Shown in pieces: positions 8,486 to 16,086 of a stretch of 31,314 nucleotides of DNA (positions within the stretch are counted from its first letter, which is position 1; each line of letters starts with the position of its first letter). Under the pieces are notes generated by a model. The model was not told the DNA's origin. It saw only the letters and a program-made list of their open reading frames with translations, and did not search any database. Made by a program: the position numbers and the translations under genes. This stretch comes from an uncultured Lachnospiraceae bacterium (lineage in GTDB: Bacteria > Bacillota > Clostridia > Lachnospirales > Lachnospiraceae). The stretch is from the NCBI GenBank assembly GCA_902476645.1, contig CABSEG010000026.1:1-31314 (forward strand), given 5' to 3'.

Positions 8486-8851
8486 TTAATTCATTGTCGC
8501 TAAAGAATCACCGGTTTCTACCGCGTCTCCGACCGCCACGTCAATACTAGCCACGGTTCCGTCCTGTGGAGCTACCACCGGAATCTCCATTTTCATAGCC
8601 TCTAAGATCACAATGGAATCTCCGGCCTTTACCGCCTGTCCTACGCTGGCCTCTACTTTACAAACCTTTCCCGGAACAGAAGCAGCTACTACCACTGTTC
8701 CTGCTCCGGCTGCTTTCGGCGCTGCCTTGGGAGCTGACTGAGGCACAGGCTTCGGTGCCGCCTTGGGTGCTGCTGTCTGACCCGTTGCAGCGCCTTCCTC
8801 TACGGTTACATCATATGCGGTTCCGTTAACTGTAATTGTGTAATGTTTCAT
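8486..8851 (-). CDS. Biotin carboxyl carrier protein of the decarboxylase
   Basis: 121 residues. An N-terminal strand-forming segment (MKHYTITVNGTAYDVTVEE) is followed by a flexible Ala/Pro/Lys linker at about residues 22-50. The C-terminal biotinyl domain carries the canonical EAMKM motif with biotinylated K87. It would shuttle carboxyl groups from a soluble carboxyltransferase to the OadB pump. It corresponds to the MmdC/GcdC type of free carrier. The ATG is behind AGGAGG. It is 15 bases upstream of oadB and 18 bases downstream of the gamma-like gene. Confidence 0.95.
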   Translation of the reverse strand: MKHYTITVNGTAYDVTVEEGAATGQTAAPKAAPKPVPQSAPKAAPKAAGAGTVVVAASVPGKVCKVEASVGQAVKAGDSIVILEAMKMEIPVVAPQDGTVASIDVAVGDAVETGDSLATMN

Positions 8852-8869
8852 CTTTTTTTCCTCCTATTT

Positions 8870-9625
8870 TTACGCTTTTTTCCAATTCTTTGATTTCCTG
8901 ATAGAACGTACAACGAAACAATCCGTAGATGTATTTTCAGACGCTGCTATGGCCGCCGAAATCACTGCCACCAGCTCCCGATCATCCACAAGCTCTTTCT
9001 CCTGCAACAAACGCTCCTGCTCCATGACCGGAGCGTCAACTGTTTCTTTCTTTTCCTCTTTGCTCTGTAACTTTGCTTCCAGTTTGGAAACGTGTTTAAA
9101 CAGGGAGATCACAAAACAGAGGAAAAACAAAATCACAAATACGATTCCAAGACCCATCAGCGTATTCAGTCCGGCCTCTTCCAGTTTTACTGCCAGCGTC
9201 TGATTCACATTAAAACTCATGCTGGTCAGAGTATTCTGGGAGGGATTCAAAACTAAATCCACGGTGGCATCTGCTTTTTCATATTCCACAAGGCTGCTTA
9301 CGGTCACGCTGTCTTCTTCCTCGACTACTGCCTGCTCCTTTACAGATTCATAAGCTCCCAGACTGTCCTTGGCACTTTTCCAGGATTCCAGGGCGGAAAT
9401 TGTAAAGTCATCCGACTGCTTCAGATATTCTTCAATCTGTTCATCCGAAAAATTTGCTATCTGTTCAATCAGACTTTGAGCAGAAGTCTTGTACAAATCC
9501 GCCTGTTCCTGAGTCATCGTTTCCAGAGAATCTTCAAACGTCTGTTTTGAGCTGCAGGCAGACAAGCCCAGTACCATCAATGCCAGGCAAACCGCCATCC
9601 ATAATCCCTTTAATCTAAGCTTCAT
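8870..9625 (-). CDS. oadG: OadG-family gamma subunit with lipoprotein-like N-terminus
   Basis: 251 residues from the ATG at 9625, which follows GAGGTG by six bases; an in-frame GTG three codons earlier overlaps that ribosome binding site. The N-terminus is a lipoprotein-type signal (hydrophobic stretch ending LGLSAC, Cys24). Then comes an extracytoplasmic domain of about 130 residues rich in Glu/Asp/Ser, one membrane segment around residues 155-178 (LMGLGIVFVILFFLCFVISLF), a charged coiled stretch, and a C-terminal block LVAVISAAIAASENTSTDCFVVRSIRK that is typical of OadG-like subunits in Lachnospiraceae. Classical OadG is under 100 residues, so this is an enlarged form. It anchors and assembles the complex by analogy. 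Family call good, role of the ectodomain unknown. Confidence 0.82.
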   Translation of the reverse strand: MKLRLKGLWMAVCLALMVLGLSACSSKQTFEDSLETMTQEQADLYKTSAQSLIEQIANFSDEQIEEYLKQSDDFTISALESWKSAKDSLGAYESVKEQAVVEEEDSVTVSSLVEYEKADATVDLVLNPSQNTLTSMSFNVNQTLAVKLEEAGLNTLMGLGIVFVILFFLCFVISLFKHVSKLEAKLQSKEEKKETVDAPVMEQERLLQEKELVDDRELVAVISAAIAASENTSTDCFVVRSIRKSKNWKKA

Positions 9626-9639
9626 ATTATTCACCTCAC

Positions 9640-11076
9640 TTAAACCGTGCCGTGTTTCTTGACAGGACGGTCTTCTCTCTTCGTGAACAACATTTCAAAA
9701 GCGCCAATCACATATTTTCTGGTATCCTCGGCCTCAATCAGCGTGTCTACATATCCCCTCTTAGCTGCGGACATTGCGCTGGATTGAAGCTGTGCATAGT
9801 CTGCTGCCTTTTCACTTATGGTGGCAGCGTCCTCACCGGCATACATGATCTTTGCCGCCAGCTTCGCATCCATCATACCGATTTGCGCATCCGTCCAGGC
9901 AAAGGTCATATCAGCCCCCAGTGCCTTGCTGTTCATTGCCACGTAAGCGCTTCCATAGGCTTCCCCTGTGATGACATTTACTTTCGGTACCGTTGCATTT
10001 GCAAATGCGTATGTAAGCTCTCAAACTGCGCAAGAGATGCTTCTCTCTGCATGCATATTTGCCTTAAATCCCTTTACATTGGTAATGGAGAGCACCGGAA
10101 TCTGAAAAGCGTCGCAGAAATTTACAAATTTGGCCGCTTTTCTGGCACCTTTGGTGGTGAGTACAGGGTCAAACTCTTCTGTAATCTTTCCTTCCGCATC
10201 ATAGAGCGCGGTTCTGTTTGCCACTGCTCCCACCGTCATTCCATTTAACTTGATAAATCCCGTCACCATTTCCTTAGCGTAACCAGCCTTTGTCTCCACA
10301 AATACAGAATCGTCCGATATATTAGAAAGAAGGATGGATGCGTCTGCCGCCGCATTGGCCAGGTCCTTACATACACGGTTCAAATCATCCGTACATTCTT
10401 CATAAGAATCATCATCCTCATTATTTGCCGGAAGCATGCAGACCAATTTTCGAATCCCCGCAAAAATCTCTTCCTCGCTTCCCACAAAGTCTACCAGACC
10501 GGCCTCTTCGCTCTGGAATTTCGCGGTCGCGGTATCACACTTGGACACCTCATTACCATCCAGCGCATTGGGAGAGTTTACAAATAATCTTGCTTTCTTT
10601 TCCTCCATAAAAGTAAAGTCCGTCAGCGCAGGCATCACTGCCAGCCCGCCTCCGCAGGTTCCAAAAATTGCCGTGATCTGGGGAATCACCCCAGATGCCC
10701 AAACCTGCTTTTTATAAATTTCTCCGAAAGCATTTAATGCATCCGTAGCCTCCTGAAGTCGCATCCCCGCACAATCGATCAGGCCGATGACAGGAGCTCC
10801 CATCTTCATCGCCAGATCATAGAGTCCTGCAATTTTTCTGGCATGCATCTCGCCGATAGAACCGCCTAAAACGGAAGCGTCCTGGCTATAGACGTACACT
10901 AATCTGCCATCAATAATTCCATAACCCGTAATCACTCCATCCGCAGGGGTTTCTGTTTGCTGCATGTTGAAATCGGTACTCCTGGCAGTCACATATCTGC
11001 CGATCTCAACAAAACTGTTCTCATCAAGCAAAGAAGCGACTCTCGTGCTTGCTAAGCCTTGTGCTGTGTTACTCAT
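9640..11076 (-). pseudogene. Acyl-CoA carboxyltransferase subunit (MmdA/PccB-like), interrupted by in-frame TGA at codon 352
   Basis: Read through the stop, this is a 478-residue carboxyltransferase of the MmdA/propionyl-CoA carboxylase beta type, with crotonase-like N- and C-halves. The first 351 codons (to 10021) carry VYSQDASVLGGSIGEMHARKI, LIDCAGMRLQEA and FGTCGGGLAVMPA. After the TGA at 10021-10023 the same frame continues with LTYAFANATVPKVNVITGEAYGSAY, GADMTFAW and IGMMDAKLAAKIMY to a TAA at 9640. There is no frame change, so this is a single nonsense codon, not an indel. The C-terminal part could restart at the GTG at 9942 behind a weak GGAAG. The start ATG is behind GGAGGG. First gene of the decarboxylase operon. 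Sequencing error or recoding cannot be excluded. Confidence 0.8.
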
Positions 11077-11133
11077 GATTCAGCCCTCCATTTTCTATTT
11101 TTTGAAAGTAAAACCATATTTCTGCCAATTTAA

Positions 11134-11162
11134 ATTGTATCTTGTTTCACACAAAAGATCAA
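11134..11162 (-). promoter_or_regulatory. Sigma-A promoter of the sodium-decarboxylase operon
   Basis: TTGATC at 11157-11162, a 17-base spacer and TACAAT at 11134-11139 on the minus strand. Transcription would start near 11127, about 50 bases before the carboxyltransferase ATG. It lies in the short spacer after the D,D-carboxypeptidase gene, in which I see no terminator. Confidence 0.65.
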
Positions 11163-11197
11163 GCTTTTTGTCTATTCTTTCACAATTGGAAGAGACC

Positions 11198-12424
11198 TCA
11201 TCTTCCCATAAATTTTTCTAAAATGTATCTCAGACACCACTCATACCCAATCTTTTCTACTTCTGTTTTCGTCTTAACAGGAAACTCCATCAGCACCTGT
11301 CCATGTAAAAGATAGCGGACTGTCCCCACCTGCTCGCCTGGTTTCACTGGCGCCTCTAAAAGCTTTTTTACCTGGGTTGTAATTGAGACCGCTTCATCTT
11401 TCCGAAGTAGCAGTCGCTTCGTTTTCGCCTCATTGTCATCTACATAGACCTCTGCCGCCGAATCATCTCCCAAAACACCGCTGTTTGGGATGCCGTTTAA
11501 AACCGGTATGGGATCCAAATCCACTTTTTTATATACATTTTGATAGTCATAATGCTTAAGCCCATAGTTCATCAGCTTTTTGGTATCGCTCCATTTGTAC
11601 GTCTTGTGATTCGGCCAACCGCAGGCCAGCAAGGCCACAATGAAGGTCTTTTCGTCTTGCTTAAGCGCGCCCACATAACAGTACCCTGCATTATTAGTAA
11701 ATCCGGTCTTTCCAGAAAGAGCTCCATCCATCATCCCCAAAAATGCATTGTGATTCACACAAGAAAAACTTCGGCTTCCCTCTACATTTGAAAATACGTA
11801 AGACATGGTACGGGTTATCTCTAAAAATAAGTCTCTGCATGGAGACTCCATAATACAATAGCGCATGATCCTGGCCAGATCTTCTGCCGTGGTGCTATGT
11901 ATCCCCTTTTCATCCTGAGCGTCCAAACCGTTGGGGGTAACAAAGTGCGTGTCCTTACACCCGATTTTTTCCGCCTTCTCGTTCATCAATTGCGCAAAAC
12001 CTTCCACACTTCCTCCCACAGCCTCCGCAATAACCACAGCCGCATCATTATGACTCTCTAGCATCAGAGAATAAAGTAAATCTTTTAGATAAAACGCTTC
12101 CCCTTTTACCACTCCCAAACGTACCTTGGGCTGGGAAGCCGCGTTTTCAGAAGCTGTCACACTTCGCTCCAGATTTCCCTGTTCCAAAGCCAGAATGCAA
12201 GTCATAATCTTGGTAGTGCTGGCCATAGGAAGCTTCTGACGACTCTCCTTTCCAAATAAAATACGCCCGGAGTCAGCATCCATAAGTACTGCCGACCGGG
12301 CGTAAAGGGTACTTAATTCTTCCGGTACACTCCCCTCTGCCCGGACCGTTCTTCCAAAGGGTAAGATCCAGCCAATGGCCAATACCAGAATCAAAATCCC
12401 CACTGCTTTCACACGCTTTTTCAA
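11198..12424 (-). CDS. D-alanyl-D-alanine carboxypeptidase (penicillin-binding protein, S11 family)
   Basis: 408 residues. Removes the terminal D-Ala from peptidoglycan stem peptides outside the membrane. An N-terminal signal/anchor (residues about 5-28) is followed by the S11 catalytic domain: STTK at 69-72 (nucleophile Ser69), SHN at 124-126 and KTG at 239-241. The C-terminal domain with a PVKPGEQVGTV stretch and an amphipathic end (LRYILEKFMGR) fits the membrane-associated PBP5-like tail. The start is TTG, with AGGAGG eight bases upstream; no in-frame ATG competes. It is 80 bases downstream of scpB and probably cotranscribed, an order (scpA-scpB-dac) familiar from Firmicutes near sporulation genes, where such enzymes can act on the spore cortex. 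Confidence 0.93.
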   Translation of the reverse strand: MKKRVKAVGILILVLAIGWILPFGRTVRAEGSVPEELSTLYARSAVLMDADSGRILFGKESRQKLPMASTTKIMTCILALEQGNLERSVTASENAASQPKVRLGVVKGEAFYLKDLLYSLMLESHNDAAVVIAEAVGGSVEGFAQLMNEKAEKIGCKDTHFVTPNGLDAQDEKGIHSTTAEDLARIMRYCIMESPCRDLFLEITRTMSYVFSNVEGSRSFSCVNHNAFLGMMDGALSGKTGFTNNAGYCYVGALKQDEKTFIVALLACGWPNHKTYKWSDTKKLMNYGLKHYDYQNVYKKVDLDPIPVLNGIPNSGVLGDDSAAEVYVDDNEAKTKRLLLRKDEAVSITTQVKKLLEAPVKPGEQVGTVRYLLHGQVLMEFPVKTKTEVEKIGYEWCLRYILEKFMGR

Positions 12425-12504
12425 CCAACCATCCTCCTGAACTCATTATGATTAGTTGTATGCATGACAAGCAGCTAATATGACTCTTCGTCTCAATTAT
12501 TATT

Positions 12505-13074
12505 TTAGATATCTAACTTTAACTGAGCTTCCTCCTCAGCCTCCGCTTTGAAGTCCTCCACCTGAACCGGGCTGGCCTCCGGAAGTTCATCCAAGGACTG
12601 TATCCCAAAGTTTCGTAAAAATGCTTCCGTCGTTCCAAACAGGAGCGGCCGCCCCGGTGCATCCAGTCTTCCAAGCTCTTTTACCAGATTATATTCCATC
12701 AGCTTATTCACCGCATGGTCACATTTTACCCCTCGAATCTGTTCTATCTCCGCCTTTGTGACAGGCTGCTTATAGGCAATAATAGACAGTGTCTCCAATG
12801 CCACATCGGTTAGGATCATTTTTTGAGGCTGTTTGGCAATCCGTATCAGAAAATCATACATTTCCTTTTTGGTACACATCTGATACGAATTTTCCAACTC
12901 AATAATCTGAATCCCTCTATCTTCCGACCGATACTTGTCCATCAGATTATGAATGAGCTTTCTGGTAGTTTCCTTGTCTTGTTCAATGGCTTTTGCAATC
13001 CGTTCCAATTCCACAGACTCTCCCATGGTAAAAAGAATGGCTTCCACAGCCCCTTCCAGCCTCTTAATCTCCAC
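12505..13074 (-). CDS. scpB: Segregation and condensation protein B
   Basis: 189 residues from a GTG at 13074, which has GAGGA six to seven bases upstream. A longer in-frame ATG at 13116 lies inside scpA without a ribosome binding site and adds 14 residues unlike the family, so GTG is preferred. ScpB forms the winged-helix dimer that joins ScpA and SMC in bacterial condensin. Conserved blocks: LEGAVEAILFTMGE, TDVALETLSIIAYKQPVTKAEIEQIRGV, and GRLDAPGRPLLFGTTEAFLRNFGI. The C-terminus is acidic. It lies directly after scpA and upstream of a D,D-carboxypeptidase gene. Confidence 0.95.
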   Translation of the reverse strand: MEIKRLEGAVEAILFTMGESVELERIAKAIEQDKETTRKLIHNLMDKYRSEDRGIQIIELENSYQMCTKKEMYDFLIRIAKQPQKMILTDVALETLSIIAYKQPVTKAEIEQIRGVKCDHAVNKLMEYNLVKELGRLDAPGRPLLFGTTEAFLRNFGIQSLDELPEASPVQVEDFKAEAEEEAQLKLDI

Positions 13075-13096
13075 TGTGCTTCCTCTTTCTAAACGC

Positions 13097-13852
13097 CTAG
13101 GCCGCGTTGTAATCATAAGAAATATAAATTTCGCTAAAAGTATCCTCTTGGGACACCCTGATTTTCCCCATCTTCATCAGCTCCAGGATAATCAAAAAGG
13201 TGACGATCATTTGCATTTTGCTCCCTTTTGTTTCCAGCAGCTGTCGAAAACTACATCTTCCTCTGTCCCTGATATACTGCTCTACCCGCTCCCAGGTAGC
13301 ATCCATATCCACCTCTTCTTTTTCCAGAGTACCAAACTTGCTGCGGATAGGATCCATTCGATTTTCCTGCTTTTTGATCACACTTTTGAAAATCGCATGC
13401 ATATTTGCCAATGTCACTCCGGATAAGAGCTCTTCCAGATTTACCTGAGGCCGGTAAGACAGAACCTCCTTGGGAACCGTAGGTTCCTTATACATGTGGA
13501 AGGAAGCGTCCTGCTGACGATCTTTCAGTTCATATGACATAAACTTATACAGCTTATACTCTAACAAGCGTTCCACCAGTTCCTGTCTGGGATCTTCCTC
13601 ATCTCCCTCTTCGCTTACTTCTTTTGGAAGCAACATGCGGGATTTGATATCCAGCAGAGTAGCTGCCATCACCAGAAATTCGCTCATGGTATTGAGATCC
13701 TCTTCCTTTCGCATTTGACCAATATACTCCATATATTGATTCGTGATTTCCACAATAGGAATATCATAAATATTTACTTTATTTTTTTCAATTAAGTGTA
13801 AAAGAAGATCCAACGGCCCCTCAAACGCCTGCAACTTCACCGGTATTCCCAT
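13097..13852 (-). CDS. scpA: Segregation and condensation protein A
   Basis: 251 residues, normal length for ScpA, the kleisin that bridges SMC heads in condensin. The N-terminal SMC-contacting block (PVKLQAFEGPLDLLLHLIEKNK, then IYDIPIVEITNQYMEY) and the middle LVMAATLLDIKSRMLLP helix are characteristic. The C-terminal winged helix ends LILLEL/LELMKMGKIRVSQED-like. The ATG is behind GAGGAG. It is first in the scpA-scpB-carboxypeptidase operon, with a promoter predicted at 13924-13952. Confidence 0.95.
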   Translation of the reverse strand: MGIPVKLQAFEGPLDLLLHLIEKNKVNIYDIPIVEITNQYMEYIGQMRKEEDLNTMSEFLVMAATLLDIKSRMLLPKEVSEEGDEEDPRQELVERLLEYKLYKFMSYELKDRQQDASFHMYKEPTVPKEVLSYRPQVNLEELLSGVTLANMHAIFKSVIKKQENRMDPIRSKFGTLEKEEVDMDATWERVEQYIRDRGRCSFRQLLETKGSKMQMIVTFLIILELMKMGKIRVSQEDTFSEIYISYDYNAA

Positions 13853-13923
13853 CGCTTCTCCTCAAGCTTTCCATTGATATTTCCTGCTCCCCTCTCCTGT
13901 GTCCATGGGAGTCTGTCAACATC

Positions 13924-13952
13924 ATTTTACTTTGTTTTTTTTGATTTTGCAA
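13924..13952 (-). promoter_or_regulatory. Probable sigma-A promoter of scpAB
   Basis: TTGCAA at 13947-13952, 17 bases, TAAAAT at 13924-13929 on the minus strand, directly after the metallophosphoesterase stop codon. The spacer is A-rich. A separate TTGACA closer to scpA has no -10 partner. Confidence 0.48.
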
Positions 13953-13955
13953 GCT

Positions 13956-14750
13956 TCAGTATAAATCGGCAACTACCACTTCCCGTGGATTCCAGATTCT
14001 AGGAGGCGGAAAATGGTTGCCAATCCCGGCGCTCACCAAAAGCCCGTGGTCCTCCAATCTGTAGAAACCCTTATCATATTTGGGGAACAGATGCATTTGG
14101 GGACTGACTACGCCTCCCAGTACCGGCAGCCGCATAAATCCGCCGTGTAAGTGTCCGGAAACCGTCAGGTCCGCCCCCCATCTGGCATATGCAGGAAACC
14201 CCATGGGATTGTGCGCAATCAAAAGATTAAACACATCCGCACCGGGATTTCCGAGTTTTTTCCGAACCTCCTCTACACGGAGCTTCTGGTAGCAAAATCG
14301 TTTATAATAATTCTGATCTATTTCCAACCCGAATACCCGTATATCAAGTCCCTTTATCTTAAGATCCCTGCTCTCATTTTCCAGAAGGAAGATGCCGCAA
14401 GCCTTCAGAAACGACCGGTACTCCAGATAGATACCTTTTTCCTCTGGCCCTTCTTCTTTCATTGCGGACTCATGGTTTCCATTTCCATAATAAACCGGAC
14501 AACTTTCTCCAAGACGTCTCATCAGGGCCTTTATCCCTTCAGAAATTGGATGAGCGCAGTCTGTAATCATATCTCCGGCCATCACGATCAGATCCGGATG
14601 GAGTCTTAAGATGCTCTCCGTTAGTATCTGATTTTCTTTGCCATAACAATTCCCGTGCAAATCACTCAGTAAAACCAGACGCACTGCTTCCCGGTCAGCC
14701 GCCCTCTGGCCAATCTCGATACGATATCGATTTATCTCAAATTTCTTCAT
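13956..14750 (-). CDS. Calcineurin-like metallophosphoesterase
   Basis: 264 residues from the ATG at 14750. The full set of dinuclear metal-site motifs is present: DLH at 30-32, GD at 59-60, GNHE at 91-94, HN at 180-181 and GHLH at 199-202. This arrangement resembles YkuE/LpxH-like phosphodiesterases; the substrate cannot be told from sequence. There is no signal peptide, unlike many family members with a membrane anchor. The start is chosen because GAGAGG lies just upstream and because an in-frame ATG at 14789 would be only about 7 bases from the predicted transcription start. It follows the DacF-like gene but has its own promoter. Confidence 0.88.
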   Translation of the reverse strand: MKKFEINRYRIEIGQRAADREAVRLVLLSDLHGNCYGKENQILTESILRLHPDLIVMAGDMITDCAHPISEGIKALMRRLGESCPVYYGNGNHESAMKEEGPEEKGIYLEYRSFLKACGIFLLENESRDLKIKGLDIRVFGLEIDQNYYKRFCYQKLRVEEVRKKLGNPGADVFNLLIAHNPMGFPAYARWGADLTVSGHLHGGFMRLPVLGGVVSPQMHLFPKYDKGFYRLEDHGLLVSAGIGNHFPPPRIWNPREVVVADLY

Positions 14751-14802
14751 AGCCCTCTCATTTCTTTGTCTTTGAAAGACCATATCCATCTCATGGAATT
14801 TT

Positions 14803-14831
14803 AGTATAACATATTTTTTCTCTCATGCAAA
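14803..14831 (-). promoter_or_regulatory. Extended -10 promoter of the metallophosphoesterase gene
   Basis: On the minus strand TGTTATACT (extended -10, hexamer at 14803-14808) with a weak -35, TTTGCA, at 14826-14831, spacer 17. The -35 lies within the last codons of the DacF-like gene. Transcription start is predicted near 14796. Confidence 0.55.
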
Positions 14832-15989
14832 GAGACGGTAAGACTCCCACGCTTTTTTTAAATAGTCCAGGAATCCAGCCTCCATCACGTCCTCCTGTGC
14901 CATAATCCCAACGCTTCCGATTTCCTCTTCATTTAGATAATAAACAGCCTTTCCGATTACATCTCCCATCTTTATGGGAGCCCTCACTTGTTCTGAGAGC
15001 ACAATCTTCTTTTCCACACCGGACAAGTCTCCCCCCTGTGTATCCAGATAACGAAATGGGCCTTCATAGCTGCAGGCCACCTCTTCCTTCACTCCTCTTG
15101 CCACGGCCACAGGCGGCAAAGGATCCTGATTCTCGTCCGTATACAGATTACATATTCCAAACCCATAGTTTAGCAAAGTAGCCGCATTGGCAAACCTGGT
15201 CTTAGAATCCGGTGCCGCCATAACAACACTGATTAAGTCAATTCCGTTTCTGTTGGCCGTGGCGGATAAACAGAACTTGGCTGTGCTGGTGCTCCCTGTC
15301 TTTAGTCCGGTGCATCCGTCATAGCTTCGAAGCAACTTGTTGGTATTCGTAAGGCCAAAGGTGGAAGTTCCCTGTCTGGTTTCATGGGTGATATCCTCCA
15401 TCCAGATGGTTGCATATTCATATACCTTTGGAAAACGAGTAATCAGTTCCCTAGACATGATGGCGATATCTCTGGCAGAAGTATAATGCTCCTGGGAATC
15501 CGTCAGTCCGCAACAGTCTACAAAATGGGTATTTGCCATTCCCAATTCCCCTGCCCGCTCATTCATACGCTTTACAAATTCTTCTTCGCTTCCAGCTATG
15601 TGCTCTGCCATGGCAACTGCAGCATCATTTCCTGAGGCAACAAGGATACATTTTAGCATGGTCTCTACGCTCTGTTTTTCTCCCTCTTCCAAAAACACCT
15701 GGGATCCTCCCATGGACTTGGCATGGGCACTGGTCACCACCGGGTCTTCCAGCTTCAGGGTTCCCTTTTCCAACGCTTCGAAAATTAACAGCACGGTCAT
15801 AATCTTTGTAACACTAGCCGGGCTTCTTTTTTCATCTGCGTTCTTTTCATATAGCACAGTCCCTGTAGATGCCTCCATCAAAATAGCAGCCGGTGCTTCA
15901 ATTTCTAACCCTTCTGTCTCTGCCGCCACCGGCAGAATACTCTGCCAAAACAAAACTGTTGCCAGAAGGACTCCCAGTAATTTTTTCAT
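14823..15989 (-). CDS. dacF: D-alanyl-D-alanine carboxypeptidase, DacF-like
   Basis: 388 residues. Second S11-family enzyme of the window. Signal peptide about 1-23 (ends PVAAE), then SVTK at 59-62, SGN at 119-121 and KTG at 230-232, the three active-site motifs. The C-terminal PBP5-like domain (PIKMGDVIGKAVYYLNEEEIGSV) and a short amphipathic tail follow. Similar in layout to the enzyme at 11198-12424 but clearly diverged. The ATG directly abuts a run of seven T; the only ribosome binding site candidate, GGGAG, is inside the 3' arm of a terminator hairpin at 15990-16044. That makes its expression unusual: see the finding. It may be spore-related like Bacillus DacF, but this is inference. Confidence 0.92.
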   Translation of the reverse strand: MKKLLGVLLATVLFWQSILPVAAETEGLEIEAPAAILMEASTGTVLYEKNADEKRSPASVTKIMTVLLIFEALEKGTLKLEDPVVTSAHAKSMGGSQVFLEEGEKQSVETMLKCILVASGNDAAVAMAEHIAGSEEEFVKRMNERAGELGMANTHFVDCCGLTDSQEHYTSARDIAIMSRELITRFPKVYEYATIWMEDITHETRQGTSTFGLTNTNKLLRSYDGCTGLKTGSTSTAKFCLSATANRNGIDLISVVMAAPDSKTRFANAATLLNYGFGICNLYTDENQDPLPPVAVARGVKEEVACSYEGPFRYLDTQGGDLSGVEKKIVLSEQVRAPIKMGDVIGKAVYYLNEEEIGSVGIMAQEDVMEAGFLDYLKKAWESYRLFA

Positions 15990-16044
15990 AAAAAAACCGC
16001 TCCCGTCTGATTCTCTAATTATATATAATCAGACGCGGAGCAGT
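15990..16044 (-). terminator. Intrinsic terminator whose U-tract abuts the dacF start codon
   Basis: On the minus strand the two arms pair over 9 bp, then a one-base bulge, then 5 bp, with a 14-base A/T-rich loop, and are followed by seven T. It lies 43 bases after the stop of the membrane protein gene at 16087 and would end that transcript. The ATG of dacF follows the T-run directly, and the dacF ribosome binding site GGGAG is in the 3' arm. The loop contains TATAAT (16018-16023, minus strand). Confidence 0.8.
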
Positions 16045-16086
16045 TTATGCTTTATTTCTATCTCTTTCTTCCAAAAAACGCTAAGT

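Noticed and set aside
9995..10023. Selenocysteine insertion at the TGA of the carboxyltransferase
   Set aside because: The palindrome after the TGA lacks recognisable SECIS loop features, and the position is not a redox or catalytic site in the family.
11190..11215. Terminator after the carboxypeptidase gene at 11198
   Set aside because: A six-base inverted repeat overlaps the stop codon but has a seven-base loop and no T-run.
13880..13925. Promoter from the TTGACA just before scpA
   Set aside because: No -10 hexamer at 16-18 bases; the TTGCAA/TAAAAT pair further upstream is better.
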